Of a DNA stretch of 64,000 bases, positions 37,462 to 45,579 are shown in pieces. The notes under the pieces are model-generated. The model saw nothing but the letters and a program-made list of their open reading frames with translations. It did not search any database and had not been told where the DNA came from. The stretch covers positions 434,001 through 498,000 of the forward strand of contig NC_010161.1 in NCBI RefSeq assembly GCF_000196435.1. The letters run 5' to 3'. Source of the DNA: Bartonella tribocorum CIP 105476 (GTDB lineage Bacteria > Pseudomonadota > Alphaproteobacteria > Rhizobiales > Rhizobiaceae). Every line of letters begins with the position of its first letter. Within the stretch, counting starts at the first letter, position 1. The translations under genes and the position numbers were made by a program.

Positions 37462-38850
37462 ATGAGCGCCTCTTTGAACAAGGACAAATCCTCTAGTGAT
37501 TATCACAGTGTTGTGGAGCAATCCGGCATTAAAACCGGTAATGGCGGTTTTGATATTACAGTGGCGGGTGCAACAACCATGACCGGAGGGATTATCGACA
37601 GCACCGCACCAGCGGACAAAAATAAACTGACTACAGGAACCATTACGACGAGTGATATTGCCAACAGTGCGCATGCGACAGCCAGCAGCCATGGTTTTAG
37701 CCTTTCTGGAAATGACACGATAAAAAACATTGCCAAGAATGTTTTAAATCATGGTAAAGCCAAGGATGGCGCAGAAGGTGAAACCAAATCGGCTATCAGC
37801 GATGGCACCATCATCTTAACCGGTGAAACCAACCAGAGGTCGATGGGGCAAGATGCTGGAGAAATCATTGGCTCTCTCAACCGCAACACCGCAGCAGCCC
37901 ACCAAGCTGTGGCACCGATAGACGCCACATCCCTTGAGGGAGCAGTGCATAATCGCTTAGACATGATCAATGATTTATCCGATGAAGGATTGGGATATTT
38001 TTATAAAATTTACAAAATCGCTTATGCCACAAAACATCCTGAAGGAGAAGTTGCGCATGATGAAAATGGCAATGTCCTCTATGCAACAGATAAAAATGGA
38101 AACTATATAAAAGATAGCTATGGAAGAAAAATACCTCTATATCGCTATTTAAAACCAGAAGAAGAAAATCATTTACAAAAAGGTTCTGATGGCAAGGTTC
38201 ATATGTTTTACAATGGCATTTTTAATTCACCAGATGATGCCGCGCGTTATGCCGTCCAATTTGCTGACAACGATCATGATCATCTTTATTTTACATATTT
38301 TCCACAATCTAAAGATATGCTAGTAGAGGCAGGTATAGCGGTTTTTCAGAAGTTTTTTGAAGGTACATTTTTCTTTGGATTGACCAATTCGACCAAGAAG
38401 TTCCAGAATACAATGTATCTTTATGGCAATGACGGATTACATATTGATGGGCACAGCCGTGGTAGTATGACGGTAGGTAACGGGATGCATGACTTTGAAA
38501 AGCGTGGTATTCACGGTATAGCAGGCAACACGAGTATCAATCTTTTTGGTCCAGCTTACAACGCTCAATCGATGGCTAATACACTTGATTATTTAAGTGA
38601 TGGCAAGCAAACCTCTGTCGGTTTAGAAAACCACGCATATGACTTTGTTGGTATAAAGTTTGGTGGAAATCCAGCTACTTTTGATAAGATCCCTGCTGGC
38701 AGTGGTCCCTGGAACGAGGCATGGAGAATATTTAAAACTTATCCTACTGTCCATGCTTGTTATGGTCGTGCAAGTGATGTGTGTACATGGCGCTATGGCT
38801 CATCTCATCGTATACAAATTAATTCAATTCAATCAGGGGGCAAGAAATGA
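37462..38850 (+). CDS. Orphan FhaB tail, GHSRG toxin cassette C
   Basis: A 462-residue orphan tail from the Met of MSASLNKDKSS; the frame is open upstream to an ATG at 37363 inside the previous lipoprotein gene. It is nearly identical to cassette A through the GHSRGS elbow and the end SSHRIQINSIQSGGKK, differing by scattered substitutions. Its stop overlaps the next lipoprotein by ATGA. Presumed donor cassette or second toxin copy. GGAGG precedes the Met at 37462. Confidence 0.8.
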   Translation: MSASLNKDKSSSDYHSVVEQSGIKTGNGGFDITVAGATTMTGGIIDSTAPADKNKLTTGTITTSDIANSAHATASSHGFSLSGNDTIKNIAKNVLNHGKAKDGAEGETKSAISDGTIILTGETNQRSMGQDAGEIIGSLNRNTAAAHQAVAPIDATSLEGAVHNRLDMINDLSDEGLGYFYKIYKIAYATKHPEGEVAHDENGNVLYATDKNGNYIKDSYGRKIPLYRYLKPEEENHLQKGSDGKVHMFYNGIFNSPDDAARYAVQFADNDHDHLYFTYFPQSKDMLVEAGIAVFQKFFEGTFFFGLTNSTKKFQNTMYLYGNDGLHIDGHSRGSMTVGNGMHDFEKRGIHGIAGNTSINLFGPAYNAQSMANTLDYLSDGKQTSVGLENHAYDFVGIKFGGNPATFDKIPAGSGPWNEAWRIFKTYPTVHACYGRASDVCTWRYGSSHRIQINSIQSGGKK

Positions 38851-39260
38851 AATACATCTTAAAATTATTGAGTGTGCTTGTTTTGTTTATGATAGCTGGA
38901 TGTAATTTTTTTAAGCCTTCTCCAGGGTATATATACATGTGGGAGAAGCCAGGGGCAGATTTTACAGAGGTAGGAAAAGCCTTGTTAGAATGTGGCATGC
39001 CAACCCCTTATGATGAGGATTCAGAAAACAGAAAGGTAAGCATTAATGCAAAAGCGACAATTTATGCTTGCATGATACAATCAGGATTTCGCTATAAAGA
39101 TGAACAGGTAGCAAGAGCGGGAGGGCCATGTTATACATTTAAAGAAGAAAACCTTCCCATTTGCCAACCTGGTGCTGTCATCCCAAAACGGAGTGTCGAA
39201 AAGCGCTTAAACAGCCCGTTTTGTAAAAAACATCCAGAACAACCTGAATGCCAACCTTAA
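38847..39260 (+). CDS. Small lipoprotein, putative immunity (4)
   Basis: A 137-residue lipoprotein with the same signal and lipobox (IAGC) as the one at 35079. The two differ almost only in a short middle block: here KDEQVARAGGPC, there KNEELSRVGGWC. They follow nearly identical toxins A and C, so this block is either neutral or tuned to the few toxin differences. Four-base overlap with cassette C. Confidence 0.8.
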   Translation: MKYILKLLSVLVLFMIAGCNFFKPSPGYIYMWEKPGADFTEVGKALLECGMPTPYDEDSENRKVSINAKATIYACMIQSGFRYKDEQVARAGGPCYTFKEENLPICQPGAVIPKRSVEKRLNSPFCKKHPEQPECQP

Positions 39261-39336
39261 CAGCGCAAAACCATTCGCAAAGCGTTTTAATGAGAATGTT
39301 GGCTTTGGTGCTGGAGCAACGGGTGGTGGAGGTTCA

Positions 39337-40783
39337 ATGAGCGCCTCTTTGAACAAGGACAAATCCTCTAGTGATTATCACAGTGTTGTGGAGCAATCCG
39401 GCATTAAAACCGGTAATGGCGGTTTTGATATTACAGTGGCGGGTGCAACAACCATGACCGGAGGCATTATTGACAGCAGCGCACCAGCGGACAAAAATAA
39501 ACTGACCACCGGAAGCATCAGCACCAGTGATATTGCCAACAGTGCGCATGCGACAGCCAGCAGCCATGGTTTTAGCCTTTCTGGAAATGACACGATAAAA
39601 AATATTACCAAGAATGTTTTAAACCATGGCAAAGCCAAGGATGGCGCAGAAGGAGAAACCAAATCCGCTATCAGTGATGGAACCATCATCCTAACCAATA
39701 CAACCGGACAAAGGGCGATGGGGCAAGATGCTGGACAAATCATTGGCTCTCTCAACCGCAATACTGCAACAGCCCATCAGGCTGTCGCACCAATAGATGC
39801 CACACCGCTTGAAGGAGCAGTGCATAATCGCTTAGACATGATCAATGATTTATCCGATGAGGGATTTGGTTATTGGGATAAAATTTACAAAATCGCTTAT
39901 GCCACAAAACATCCTGAAGGAGAAGTTGCGCATGATGAAAATGGCAATGTCATTTATGCAACAGATAAAAATGGAGAGCCTATAGAAGATAGCTATGGAA
40001 GAAACATACCTCTATATCGCTATTTAAAACCAGAAGAAGAAAATCATTTACAAAAAGGTTCTGATGGCAAGGTTCATATGTTTTACAATGGCATTTTTAA
40101 TTCACCAGATGATGCCGCGCGTAATGCCGTCCAAATGGCTGTTTATAACAATGGTCATCTGTATTTTACATATTTCCCCCAAGCTGAAGATCCACTGGTA
40201 GAGTTAGGGATAGCGTTTTATCAGAAGTTTCTAGAAGGGAATATTGGGGGGGGTGAGTAATTCGACGAAGAAATTTCAAGATTTTCTCTCTCGTTATGGC
40301 AATGAGGGGGCTATTGTTAGTATGCATAGCCGCGGTAGCTTGACAGGGGGCAATGGATTACGTGACCTTAAAAATCGTGGCATCCATGGTATAGGAGAAA
40401 AAACAGATATTTATCTTTATGGACCAGCTGATAGTTCTCTATCGATAGCGAATGCATTCTATTATGTAAGTTATGGTAAAAAAGATCATGTTTATTTACA
40501 AAACCATGTATTTGATCCCATTGGTATAGGAATTGGTCATAATCTACCTACTGCTTATAAGGTACCCTTGAAGTTCCCCTATGTATTATTTCCACAAGTA
40601 ATTCCAATGATAGAGCAAGGGAGAGCGCTACGCGGCCATAATCCTAGTACCACCCATAAGTGTTATGGTGATGCAAGTGGTGCGTGTACGAGACGCTATG
40701 GAACACATCATAATGCAATAATTTATGCACCTCATGCGATTTTAGATAATTTATGTTTAGGTTATTTATGGAGAAAAAAATGA
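39337..40783 (+). pseudogene. Orphan FhaB tail, toxin cassette D, frameshifted at poly-G
   Basis: The first frame (39337-40260) runs like the other cassettes to EGNIGGGE and stops. The toxin half resumes from about 40244 in another frame with VSNSTKKFQDFLSRYG and ends at 40783. The break is a run of eight G at 40246-40253; seven G would give EGNIGGVSNSTKKF in one frame. The elbow is MHSRGS, so the usual first Gly of GxSxG is Met, and the end is CYGDASGAC. The toxin half differs from A-C downstream of the elbow. It is off in this sequence, but could be switched on by slippage or restored by recombination. A lipoprotein overlaps its stop. Confidence 0.83.
40246..40253 (+). repeat. Poly-G tract (8 G) in toxin cassette D
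   Basis: Eight consecutive G interrupt the toxin frame; one fewer would join the two halves. It is the longest G run inside a coding region here and a plausible slipped-strand switch, or a sequencing miscount. Confidence 0.7.
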
Positions 40784-41193
40784 ATACACTGTTTAAATTA
40801 TTAAGTGGGATAGTCCTGTTAGGTGTCACTGGATGTGACATATCAAATATTGACAAACCTTCTCCAGCATACGTGAGTATGTGGGAAAAACCTGGTGCAG
40901 ATTCTACTGAGGTAGGAAAAGCTCTTTTAGAATGTGGAATGCCAAGCCTTATCGATCTTGATACAGAAAATCGAGAGAGAAGCAACAATGCAAAAGCAAC
41001 AACTTATGCTTGTATGATTCAAGCGGGATTCCGCTATAAAAATGAATATATTGGAGGGTGGTGTTATACATTTAAAGAAGAAAACCTCCCCATTTGTCGT
41101 TCTGGTGCTGTTGTTCCACAGAGAAGTGTCAAGAAGCGCTTAAACAGCCCTTTTTGTAAAAGGTACAAAAATGCGGATGAATGCCAACCTTAA
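40780..41193 (+). CDS. Small lipoprotein, putative immunity (5)
   Basis: A 137-residue lipoprotein starting MNTLFKLLSGIVLLGVTGCD. The start at 40780 overlaps the cassette D stop (ATGA) and follows GGAGAAAAA. Lipobox VTGC. The residue after Cys is Asp, which in enterobacteria retains lipoproteins in the inner membrane, while the other four have Asn or Gln; whether this rule holds here is unknown. The C-terminus RSVKKRLNSPFCKR is of the family type. Intact although its toxin is frameshifted. Confidence 0.8.
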   Translation: MNTLFKLLSGIVLLGVTGCDISNIDKPSPAYVSMWEKPGADSTEVGKALLECGMPSLIDLDTENRERSNNAKATTYACMIQAGFRYKNEYIGGWCYTFKEENLPICRSGAVVPQRSVKKRLNSPFCKRYKNADECQP

Positions 41194-41264
41194 CAAAACA
41201 ACACCATTCGCAAAATACTGCGCTCAATGTTGGTTACAGCTACGGAAGTGGCGGTCCAGGCTGA
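41194..41264 (+). pseudogene. Stub of a fifth FhaB-tail cassette
   Basis: After the last lipoprotein the junction recurs in a variant form reading QHHSQNTALNVGYSYGSGG before TGA. It resembles the junction plus NVGFGAG of the other cassettes but lacks their two-base shift, so it is open from the junction. Everything downstream is lost. It marks the right end of the array. Confidence 0.65.
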
Positions 41265-41440
41265 ATGCTACATTTATATGTAATCAATAACTTATATAAA
41301 GGTAAGGGAATTTTAATTCCATTGATTTTATTAACTTATTTCTCTGTCTATCCCGAACCTTTTTGTAGCTTATTCTCAATCATTTTATCCAAATATGTAA
41401 CCAGATTTTCCAGTACCTTACTTGACTCTTATTTTTATTA
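41265..41440. promoter_or_regulatory. Intergenic region with the higBA promoter -35
   Basis: An AT-rich gap between the cassette array and higBA. A -35-like TTGACT sits at 41422-41427, 17 bases before TATAGT at 41445-41450, forming a good sigma-70 promoter for higBA. Confidence 0.6.
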
Positions 41441-41463
41441 ATCGTATAGTATTGGTATACGAT
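41441..41463 (+). promoter_or_regulatory. higBA operator overlapping the -10 box
   Basis: A perfect inverted repeat ATCGTATA-N7-TATACGAT overlaps the TATAGT -10 box, 11 bases before the higB start. HigA-type antitoxins repress their own operon by binding such palindromes. Confidence 0.7.
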
Positions 41464-41474
41464 AAGGGGTGCTA

Positions 41475-41756
41475 ATGGCAATTGTGAGTTTCAAACATAA
41501 GGGCTTAAAATTATTTTACACAACAGGTTCCACAAAAGCTATTCGACCAGATCACGTAAAGAAATTACGCGTTATCTTAACGGCTTTAACAAGTGCTACG
41601 ACACCTGATATGTTGAGAGCGCCTGCCTTTAAAATGCATCCTCTTAAAGGCGAACTTACAGGATATTATTCTATATGGGTGAATGGAAATTGGCGTGTTA
41701 CTTTTCGCTTTATAGGAACAGATGTGGAGCTTGTTGATTATCAAGATTACCACTGA
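41475..41756 (+). CDS. higB: HigB-type (RelE superfamily) toxin
   Basis: A 93-residue toxin of the HigB/plasmid-killer type, an mRNA interferase that acts on translating ribosomes. The sequence has the family pattern: IVSFKHKGLKLFYTTG, LRAPAFKMHPLKGELTGYYSIWVNGNWRVTFRF and the end VDYQDYH. The ATG at 41475 has AAGGGG upstream. It precedes its antitoxin, the order usual for higBA, with an 18-base gap. Confidence 0.92.
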   Translation: MAIVSFKHKGLKLFYTTGSTKAIRPDHVKKLRVILTALTSATTPDMLRAPAFKMHPLKGELTGYYSIWVNGNWRVTFRFIGTDVELVDYQDYH

Positions 41757-41774
41757 TGAAAGGAACGAAAACAA

Positions 41775-42074
41775 ATGATGCATAACCCCGCACATCCGGG
41801 CGAAGTTCTAAAAGTAGCTTTCTTAGAAGAAATGGGGATAACAATACAGAAATTAGCTGATCATCTCCATATGACAAGAGCTTCTCTATCAAGAGTGATT
41901 AACGGTCATGCTTCTATAAGTACCGAACTTGCAATTAAATTAGAATTAGCTGGTTTTAGTAAAGCAAAATTTTGGCTGGATATGCAAACAAACTATAATT
42001 TATGGCAAACAATGCAACAGACACAACCACCTATTTCTCCTCTGGTTTCTGATGTATCTCAAACGCAGCTTTGA
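41775..42074 (+). CDS. higA: HigA-type antitoxin, HTH domain
   Basis: A 99-residue antitoxin with the HigA signature NPAHPGEVLK at the start and an XRE helix-turn-helix (TIQKLADHLHMTRASLSRVINGHASIS), then AIKLELAG and FWLDMQTNYNLW. It should bind HigB and repress the operon through the palindrome at 41441. AAGGAACG precedes the start. Confidence 0.93.
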   Translation: MMHNPAHPGEVLKVAFLEEMGITIQKLADHLHMTRASLSRVINGHASISTELAIKLELAGFSKAKFWLDMQTNYNLWQTMQQTQPPISPLVSDVSQTQL

Positions 42075-42131
42075 TTTCGTTCATAATTTTGACGGGGCTT
42101 TGGTGTGTTTTTTAGCTGCCCGCGCATTTCT

Positions 42132-43169
42132 CTAACCTTTTTGAAGTTTTTTTATGGCTTCTATTGCAAGGCGTTTTCTATCGGCTGTTTTGGTATAAAG
42201 GGAAGCCATTTTATCTTCTGACCAGCCAAAAAGCGCTTTCATTTGGGAAACTGTAGCACCAGCATTGGCGGCGCGTGTTGCTGCTAATTTTCGCAAGCCG
42301 TGAGCCGATTTTTTAATTCCTGCTGCATTACATGCTTCACGAAAAAGGTTACCAAAACTTTCTTTTACGAGCTTATTTCCACCTTTTCCGCAAATGAATG
42401 TTTCATCACCTACGGGACCAGCTTCAAGCGTTTTGGCTAATTCTGGTAAAATAGGGAGAAAAACATCTGTTTTAAATTGGCTCTTTTCTGTTTTGAGATG
42501 AATGATATTATCTTTTACATCTTTCCAACCGATACGAACGGCGTCTCCACGGCGCAAGCCCGTATAAAGAAGCACATCAACCCATACGCGTTCATGGGTA
42601 TCGACAGACCAATGATGATAATATTTCTCAACATCTTCTTCTAACCATGGGGTGAAACCTTCTGCGTTAAAGGATTTTGGCGGTTTTATGTTAAAAGCAG
42701 GGTTTCTGTTTAAAAGAGCATTATCAACCGCCCAATTAAAGAGACCATTTAAAGAAGTCAAAAAATGTTTTGCTGCTGCGGGCGTAGCACGCCTTCTATC
42801 TACGGCGTCAAGGATATGATGTTTTCCTATGCTTTTATATGCGCGTTCACCAATATGTTTAGAAACATTGTTCAGAATTCTATACTTAACTTTTTTAGTA
42901 GATTCTGATTGATTATGCCATTGTATGCTTCGTAAATATTGATGCAACAACCAATCGAAAGAGCCCTCTACAAGTCTGGTTTGTTTTCTTTTCTTGGAGG
43001 TGCCATTTTGCGCTTGCTTAAGAGCAAGCGTATAATTATCGACAAATTCTTGCGTTCCATAGGTTCCTTCAATCCGAAATCGTGGTCCATGACCAATACG
43101 TACATACCATATGATTTTACCATGGCGTGTGCGTTCACAAACAAGATATGGTGGACGACGTTTTGGCAT
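42132..43169 (-). CDS. int: Tyrosine recombinase / phage integrase
   Basis: A 345-residue integrase from the Met of MPKRRPPYLVCERTRHGK. The catalytic residues are visible: Arg in YTGLRRGDAVRIGW, HGLRKLAATRAANAGA (HxxR) and the Tyr in MASLYTKTADR. The N-terminal half has the arm- and core-binding domains. It sits at the left end of the prophage early genes, with its start next to a small gene that it may share a message with. No tRNA or clear att site was found beside it. Confidence 0.93.
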   Translation of the reverse strand: MPKRRPPYLVCERTRHGKIIWYVRIGHGPRFRIEGTYGTQEFVDNYTLALKQAQNGTSKKRKQTRLVEGSFDWLLHQYLRSIQWHNQSESTKKVKYRILNNVSKHIGERAYKSIGKHHILDAVDRRRATPAAAKHFLTSLNGLFNWAVDNALLNRNPAFNIKPPKSFNAEGFTPWLEEDVEKYYHHWSVDTHERVWVDVLLYTGLRRGDAVRIGWKDVKDNIIHLKTEKSQFKTDVFLPILPELAKTLEAGPVGDETFICGKGGNKLVKESFGNLFREACNAAGIKKSAHGLRKLAATRAANAGATVSQMKALFGWSEDKMASLYTKTADRKRLAIEAIKKLQKG

Positions 43170-43171
43170 GG

Positions 43172-43420
43172 CTAAAACTTTATACCGTCGACAGAACGAC
43201 AAGTTTTTCTGGTATCGTAGTCTTCTTGTTCATTTTCAAGCGGTGGAAAATCATCAATGCTATAAGTATTATCTGTCGTTCTGGGTGTTACGATTTTATT
43301 GATATGAATTAATAATTCACCAGTAGGCTTGATTTCTACAACCTCTGCTCCTTGCTTTTTAGCTTCTCGTAAAGCACGTGCAATGGCTGGTTGCGTGATA
43401 GTAGGTGGACGGTGTGCCAT
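43172..43420 (-). CDS. Small prophage protein upstream of integrase
   Basis: An 82-residue protein from the Met of MAHRPPTITQPAIARALREA. The N-terminal third reads as a helix that could be DNA-binding (TQPAIARALREAKKQGAEVVEI), followed by an acidic tail. It ends two bases before the integrase start, so the two are likely co-transcribed. Such a position is typical of an excisionase or small regulator, but no family is recognised. A hairpin-forming leader lies 27 bases upstream. Confidence 0.65.
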   Translation of the reverse strand: MAHRPPTITQPAIARALREAKKQGAEVVEIKPTGELLIHINKIVTPRTTDNTYSIDDFPPLENEQEDYDTRKTCRSVDGIKF

Positions 43421-43446
43421 ATCTGTTCCCCTTGATTTTAGATGTA

Positions 43447-43470
43447 ATTCACATGTGGCGTGAAACACGC
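43447..43470 (-). promoter_or_regulatory. Leader element with small hairpin, copy 1
   Basis: The plus-strand pattern ATTCAC-N2-GTGGCGTGAA-N-CACGC occurs here and again at 44988-45011, each time about 25 bases upstream of a minus-strand start codon. Its core GCGTG-AAA-CACGC can form a small hairpin. A shared operator or RNA leader is likely. Confidence 0.55.
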
Positions 43471-43497
43471 ATGTTCTGAAAGTTGTGGTAAGAGGGT

Positions 43498-43525
43498 GGG
43501 GGTGCTGGGAGGAGAGAGCACCCCC
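43498..43525 (-). terminator. Strong hairpin after yqaJ
   Basis: GGGGGTGCT and AGCACCCCC form a perfect nine-pair stem with a ten-base loop, six bases past the nuclease stop. There is no good T run after it on the minus strand, so it may be a transcript-stabilising hairpin rather than a simple intrinsic terminator. Confidence 0.55.
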
Positions 43526-43531
43526 ATAACG

Positions 43532-44155
43532 TCAAGCGGCTTTTGTCAAAATCTTTTGCATCTCTTGTTCTATTTCTGCTAAAAAAGCTTCGACCGCTTG
43601 ATTAATTTGTTCAATTTGTTCTTCATCACGGTGGATGCGTTTGATTTTCATACGCAAGTATGTTGATTGCCTCGTAAAACGTGGGTCATAACTGATAAAA
43701 TCACACCATTTACGCCCCGTACAAGCCATTTGAAATTGCATTTGCGCGCGATATTCAGGCTTTATATTGTCATCTATAAAGAAGCGTAAATGGTTTGGGG
43801 ATTGTGGGCATTTGACTTCAACTAAACCGTTATCACCAACAAACCCATCAGGACTAGCGCCCGCCATTTTGATTGTAGGATGTTGGATGAAACCACACCC
43901 TGTGACCTCTGTATCGTAAATGAATGCATATTCTTTTAGGGCATCTTCTTCATGTTCAATGCCCCATTGCATAGCCGGCGTTGGATAAGATTGGCTTATT
44001 TCACCCGTTAAACGCTCTGTCATAAGTTTGATTTTGTAATCTTCATATTTGTTTGTAGGGGTTCCCTTTGCTGTTTTACTGAGTACGTTATAAATGTTTG
44101 AAGCGGTAACTTTGCCTAAACGGGCTTGAAACCACTCTGCTGTTCTTTGTTCCAT
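43532..44155 (-). CDS. YqaJ-family phage exonuclease
   Basis: A 207-residue lambda-exonuclease-like nuclease. Motifs: EWFQARLGKVTASN at the start, MQWGIEHEEDALKEY (Glu of the active site), AGASPDGFVGDNGLVEVKCP (the D...ExK core) and YRAQMQFQMACTGRKWCDF. Such nucleases resect DNA ends for phage recombination. It starts at the Met of MEQRTAEW, overlapping the stop of the ERF gene, so the pair acts together as a nuclease/annealase module. Confidence 0.92.
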   Translation of the reverse strand: MEQRTAEWFQARLGKVTASNIYNVLSKTAKGTPTNKYEDYKIKLMTERLTGEISQSYPTPAMQWGIEHEEDALKEYAFIYDTEVTGCGFIQHPTIKMAGASPDGFVGDNGLVEVKCPQSPNHLRFFIDDNIKPEYRAQMQFQMACTGRKWCDFISYDPRFTRQSTYLRMKIKRIHRDEEQIEQINQAVEAFLAEIEQEMQKILTKAA

Positions 44156-44156
44156 T

Positions 44157-44963
44157 TCACACCGCCGTTTTTTGTTGTATTGGTGCATATTCAGTATCTT
44201 GTATAGGTGCGTTTATTTGCTTTTGTTGAGCTTCTTCTTTTTGCTTTCGTTGCTTTTTTTTCAAAGAAAACAAAGCGGTTTGTGCTTGTTTATAAGACAT
44301 ATCTTTTAGCTTTTTTACTCCTATGAAAGAGAGAAGCCTACTTTCTTCAGATTGTGTTTTTGTAATTAATTCTTTGATTTCATTCATCTGTTCAGGAGAG
44401 ATACCTGCAAGAAGCGTTATTCCATCTGTATCGTCTTCTTTTCTTGCAACATTAAGAAGCATGCCTAAGAGATATCGACGTGCGTAGCTTATAGTAGAAC
44501 CAACCGCTTGTACGTTGTTTTTACTTCCAGTAGCGTCAACAGGAAATTTTCCTTGTGTTGATATTTCATTGCCCGATATATGCTTTAAAGTCATTTCTAC
44601 AGTTATGTCATTTGAACTCTGCTCTTTGATACGAGAGAATAAAGCAAAGTGATGTTTTGCAAGAGGTTCTTTGATTGCATCAATGTATTTATCAAGCGTT
44701 GTATAGGTGCTTTTAGTATGTGTATTAAGGGCGTTTTGTTCGATATTTTTATATTCCGTTTGCATAGCAGAAAGATCACGAACAAAGTTTTGGCGCTCTT
44801 GTCGTTCTATCTCCTTTTCTCGTAATTCGAGAAGGCTCTTGAGACGGTCCAGATTAACATCATTTTCTAAAGCTCTTTCTAAAATAAGTTCCATAGCTGT
44901 AGGTTTGATTTCACAATCGTTTGTTTTGTTTACTTCTGTTAAGTTCGTATTTAGTTCATTCAT
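44157..44963 (-). CDS. ERF-family single-strand annealing protein
   Basis: A 268-residue ERF recombinase that pairs complementary single strands. The ERF core reads AMQTEYKNIEQNALN, YTTLDKYIDAIKEPL and VGSTISYARRYLLGMLLN, followed by a Lys/Gln-rich tail. The start at 44963 (MNELNTN) is chosen for GGAGGAAAGC just upstream. It partners the YqaJ nuclease that overlaps its end. The repeated leader element lies at 44988-45011. Confidence 0.92.
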   Translation of the reverse strand: MNELNTNLTEVNKTNDCEIKPTAMELILERALENDVNLDRLKSLLELREKEIERQERQNFVRDLSAMQTEYKNIEQNALNTHTKSTYTTLDKYIDAIKEPLAKHHFALFSRIKEQSSNDITVEMTLKHISGNEISTQGKFPVDATGSKNNVQAVGSTISYARRYLLGMLLNVARKEDDTDGITLLAGISPEQMNEIKELITKTQSEESRLLSFIGVKKLKDMSYKQAQTALFSLKKKQRKQKEEAQQKQINAPIQDTEYAPIQQKTAV

Positions 44964-44987
44964 TTTGCTTTCCTCCATTGGAGCGCA

Positions 44988-45011
44988 ATTCACCCGTGGC
45001 GTGAATCACGC
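44988..45011 (-). promoter_or_regulatory. Leader element with small hairpin, copy 2
   Basis: Second copy of the element at 43447. Here the core GCGTGA-A-TCACGC is a perfect palindrome, 24 bases before the ERF start codon. Confidence 0.55.
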
Positions 45012-45036
45012 TTGTGTTAAAAGTTGTTTGGTTTGG

Positions 45037-45579
45037 TTAGAAACGTCCTACGTAGTCCACTAAGTGTTCACTTCTAGGAACCATTAGAGTTTTTCCACGA
45101 ATTTCAAAATTACCAGAAATATTTACTTGATTGGAAACATATGCGTCGTCTAGAATTCTAATATCTCCAAAAATGCGTGCGTTATCACATATAACAGCCT
45201 TGCCATAAACACGGGCATTGCCATAAACAAAACCAAAAACTCGAGCTTTGTCGTAAACCAGTGCATTGTCAAAAATCTGCGCATTATATTCAACACTAGC
45301 CTCTCCACAAACCTTCGCATTGTCGTAAACACACGCATTATCTGTAATTGTTGCATTTTCAAATATCTGTGCATTACCAAAAACCTTAGCGTCATGACTA
45401 ACTTTAGCTTTATACCAAATCCAACAGTCTCCTTCATGACTCAGGTTTTCTTCTTTTTCTACAAAGCCGCCTAGGTCACCTTTTTTAACATTTCTAAAGT
45501 CTCGTAATGCGCGAATGCGATAAACCTTACGCAAATAAATTTCATCTATTTCATCAGTAAGTTCGTATTTTTTCACCAT
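45037..45579 (-). CDS. Hexapeptide-repeat beta-helix protein 1
   Basis: A 180-residue protein starting MVKKYELTDEI. The conserved N-terminal block is YRIRALRDFRNVKKGDLGGFVE followed by NLSHEGDCWI. Then come tandem six-residue units of the type AKVFGNAQIFENATI, which predict a left-handed beta-helix. There is no signal peptide or acyltransferase active-site His, so a structural or binding role is likelier than catalysis. First (3'-most) of four tandem paralogs in the prophage; its start overlaps the stop of the next gene by seven bases. Function unknown. Confidence 0.8.
   Translation of the reverse strand: MVKKYELTDEIDEIYLRKVYRIRALRDFRNVKKGDLGGFVEKEENLSHEGDCWIWYKAKVSHDAKVFGNAQIFENATITDNACVYDNAKVCGEASVEYNAQIFDNALVYDKARVFGFVYGNARVYGKAVICDNARIFGDIRILDDAYVSNQVNISGNFEIRGKTLMVPRSEHLVDYVGRF

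Noticed and set aside
42075..42131. tRNA or att core beside the integrase
   Set aside because: No cloverleaf and no matching repeat at another prophage edge could be found by eye.
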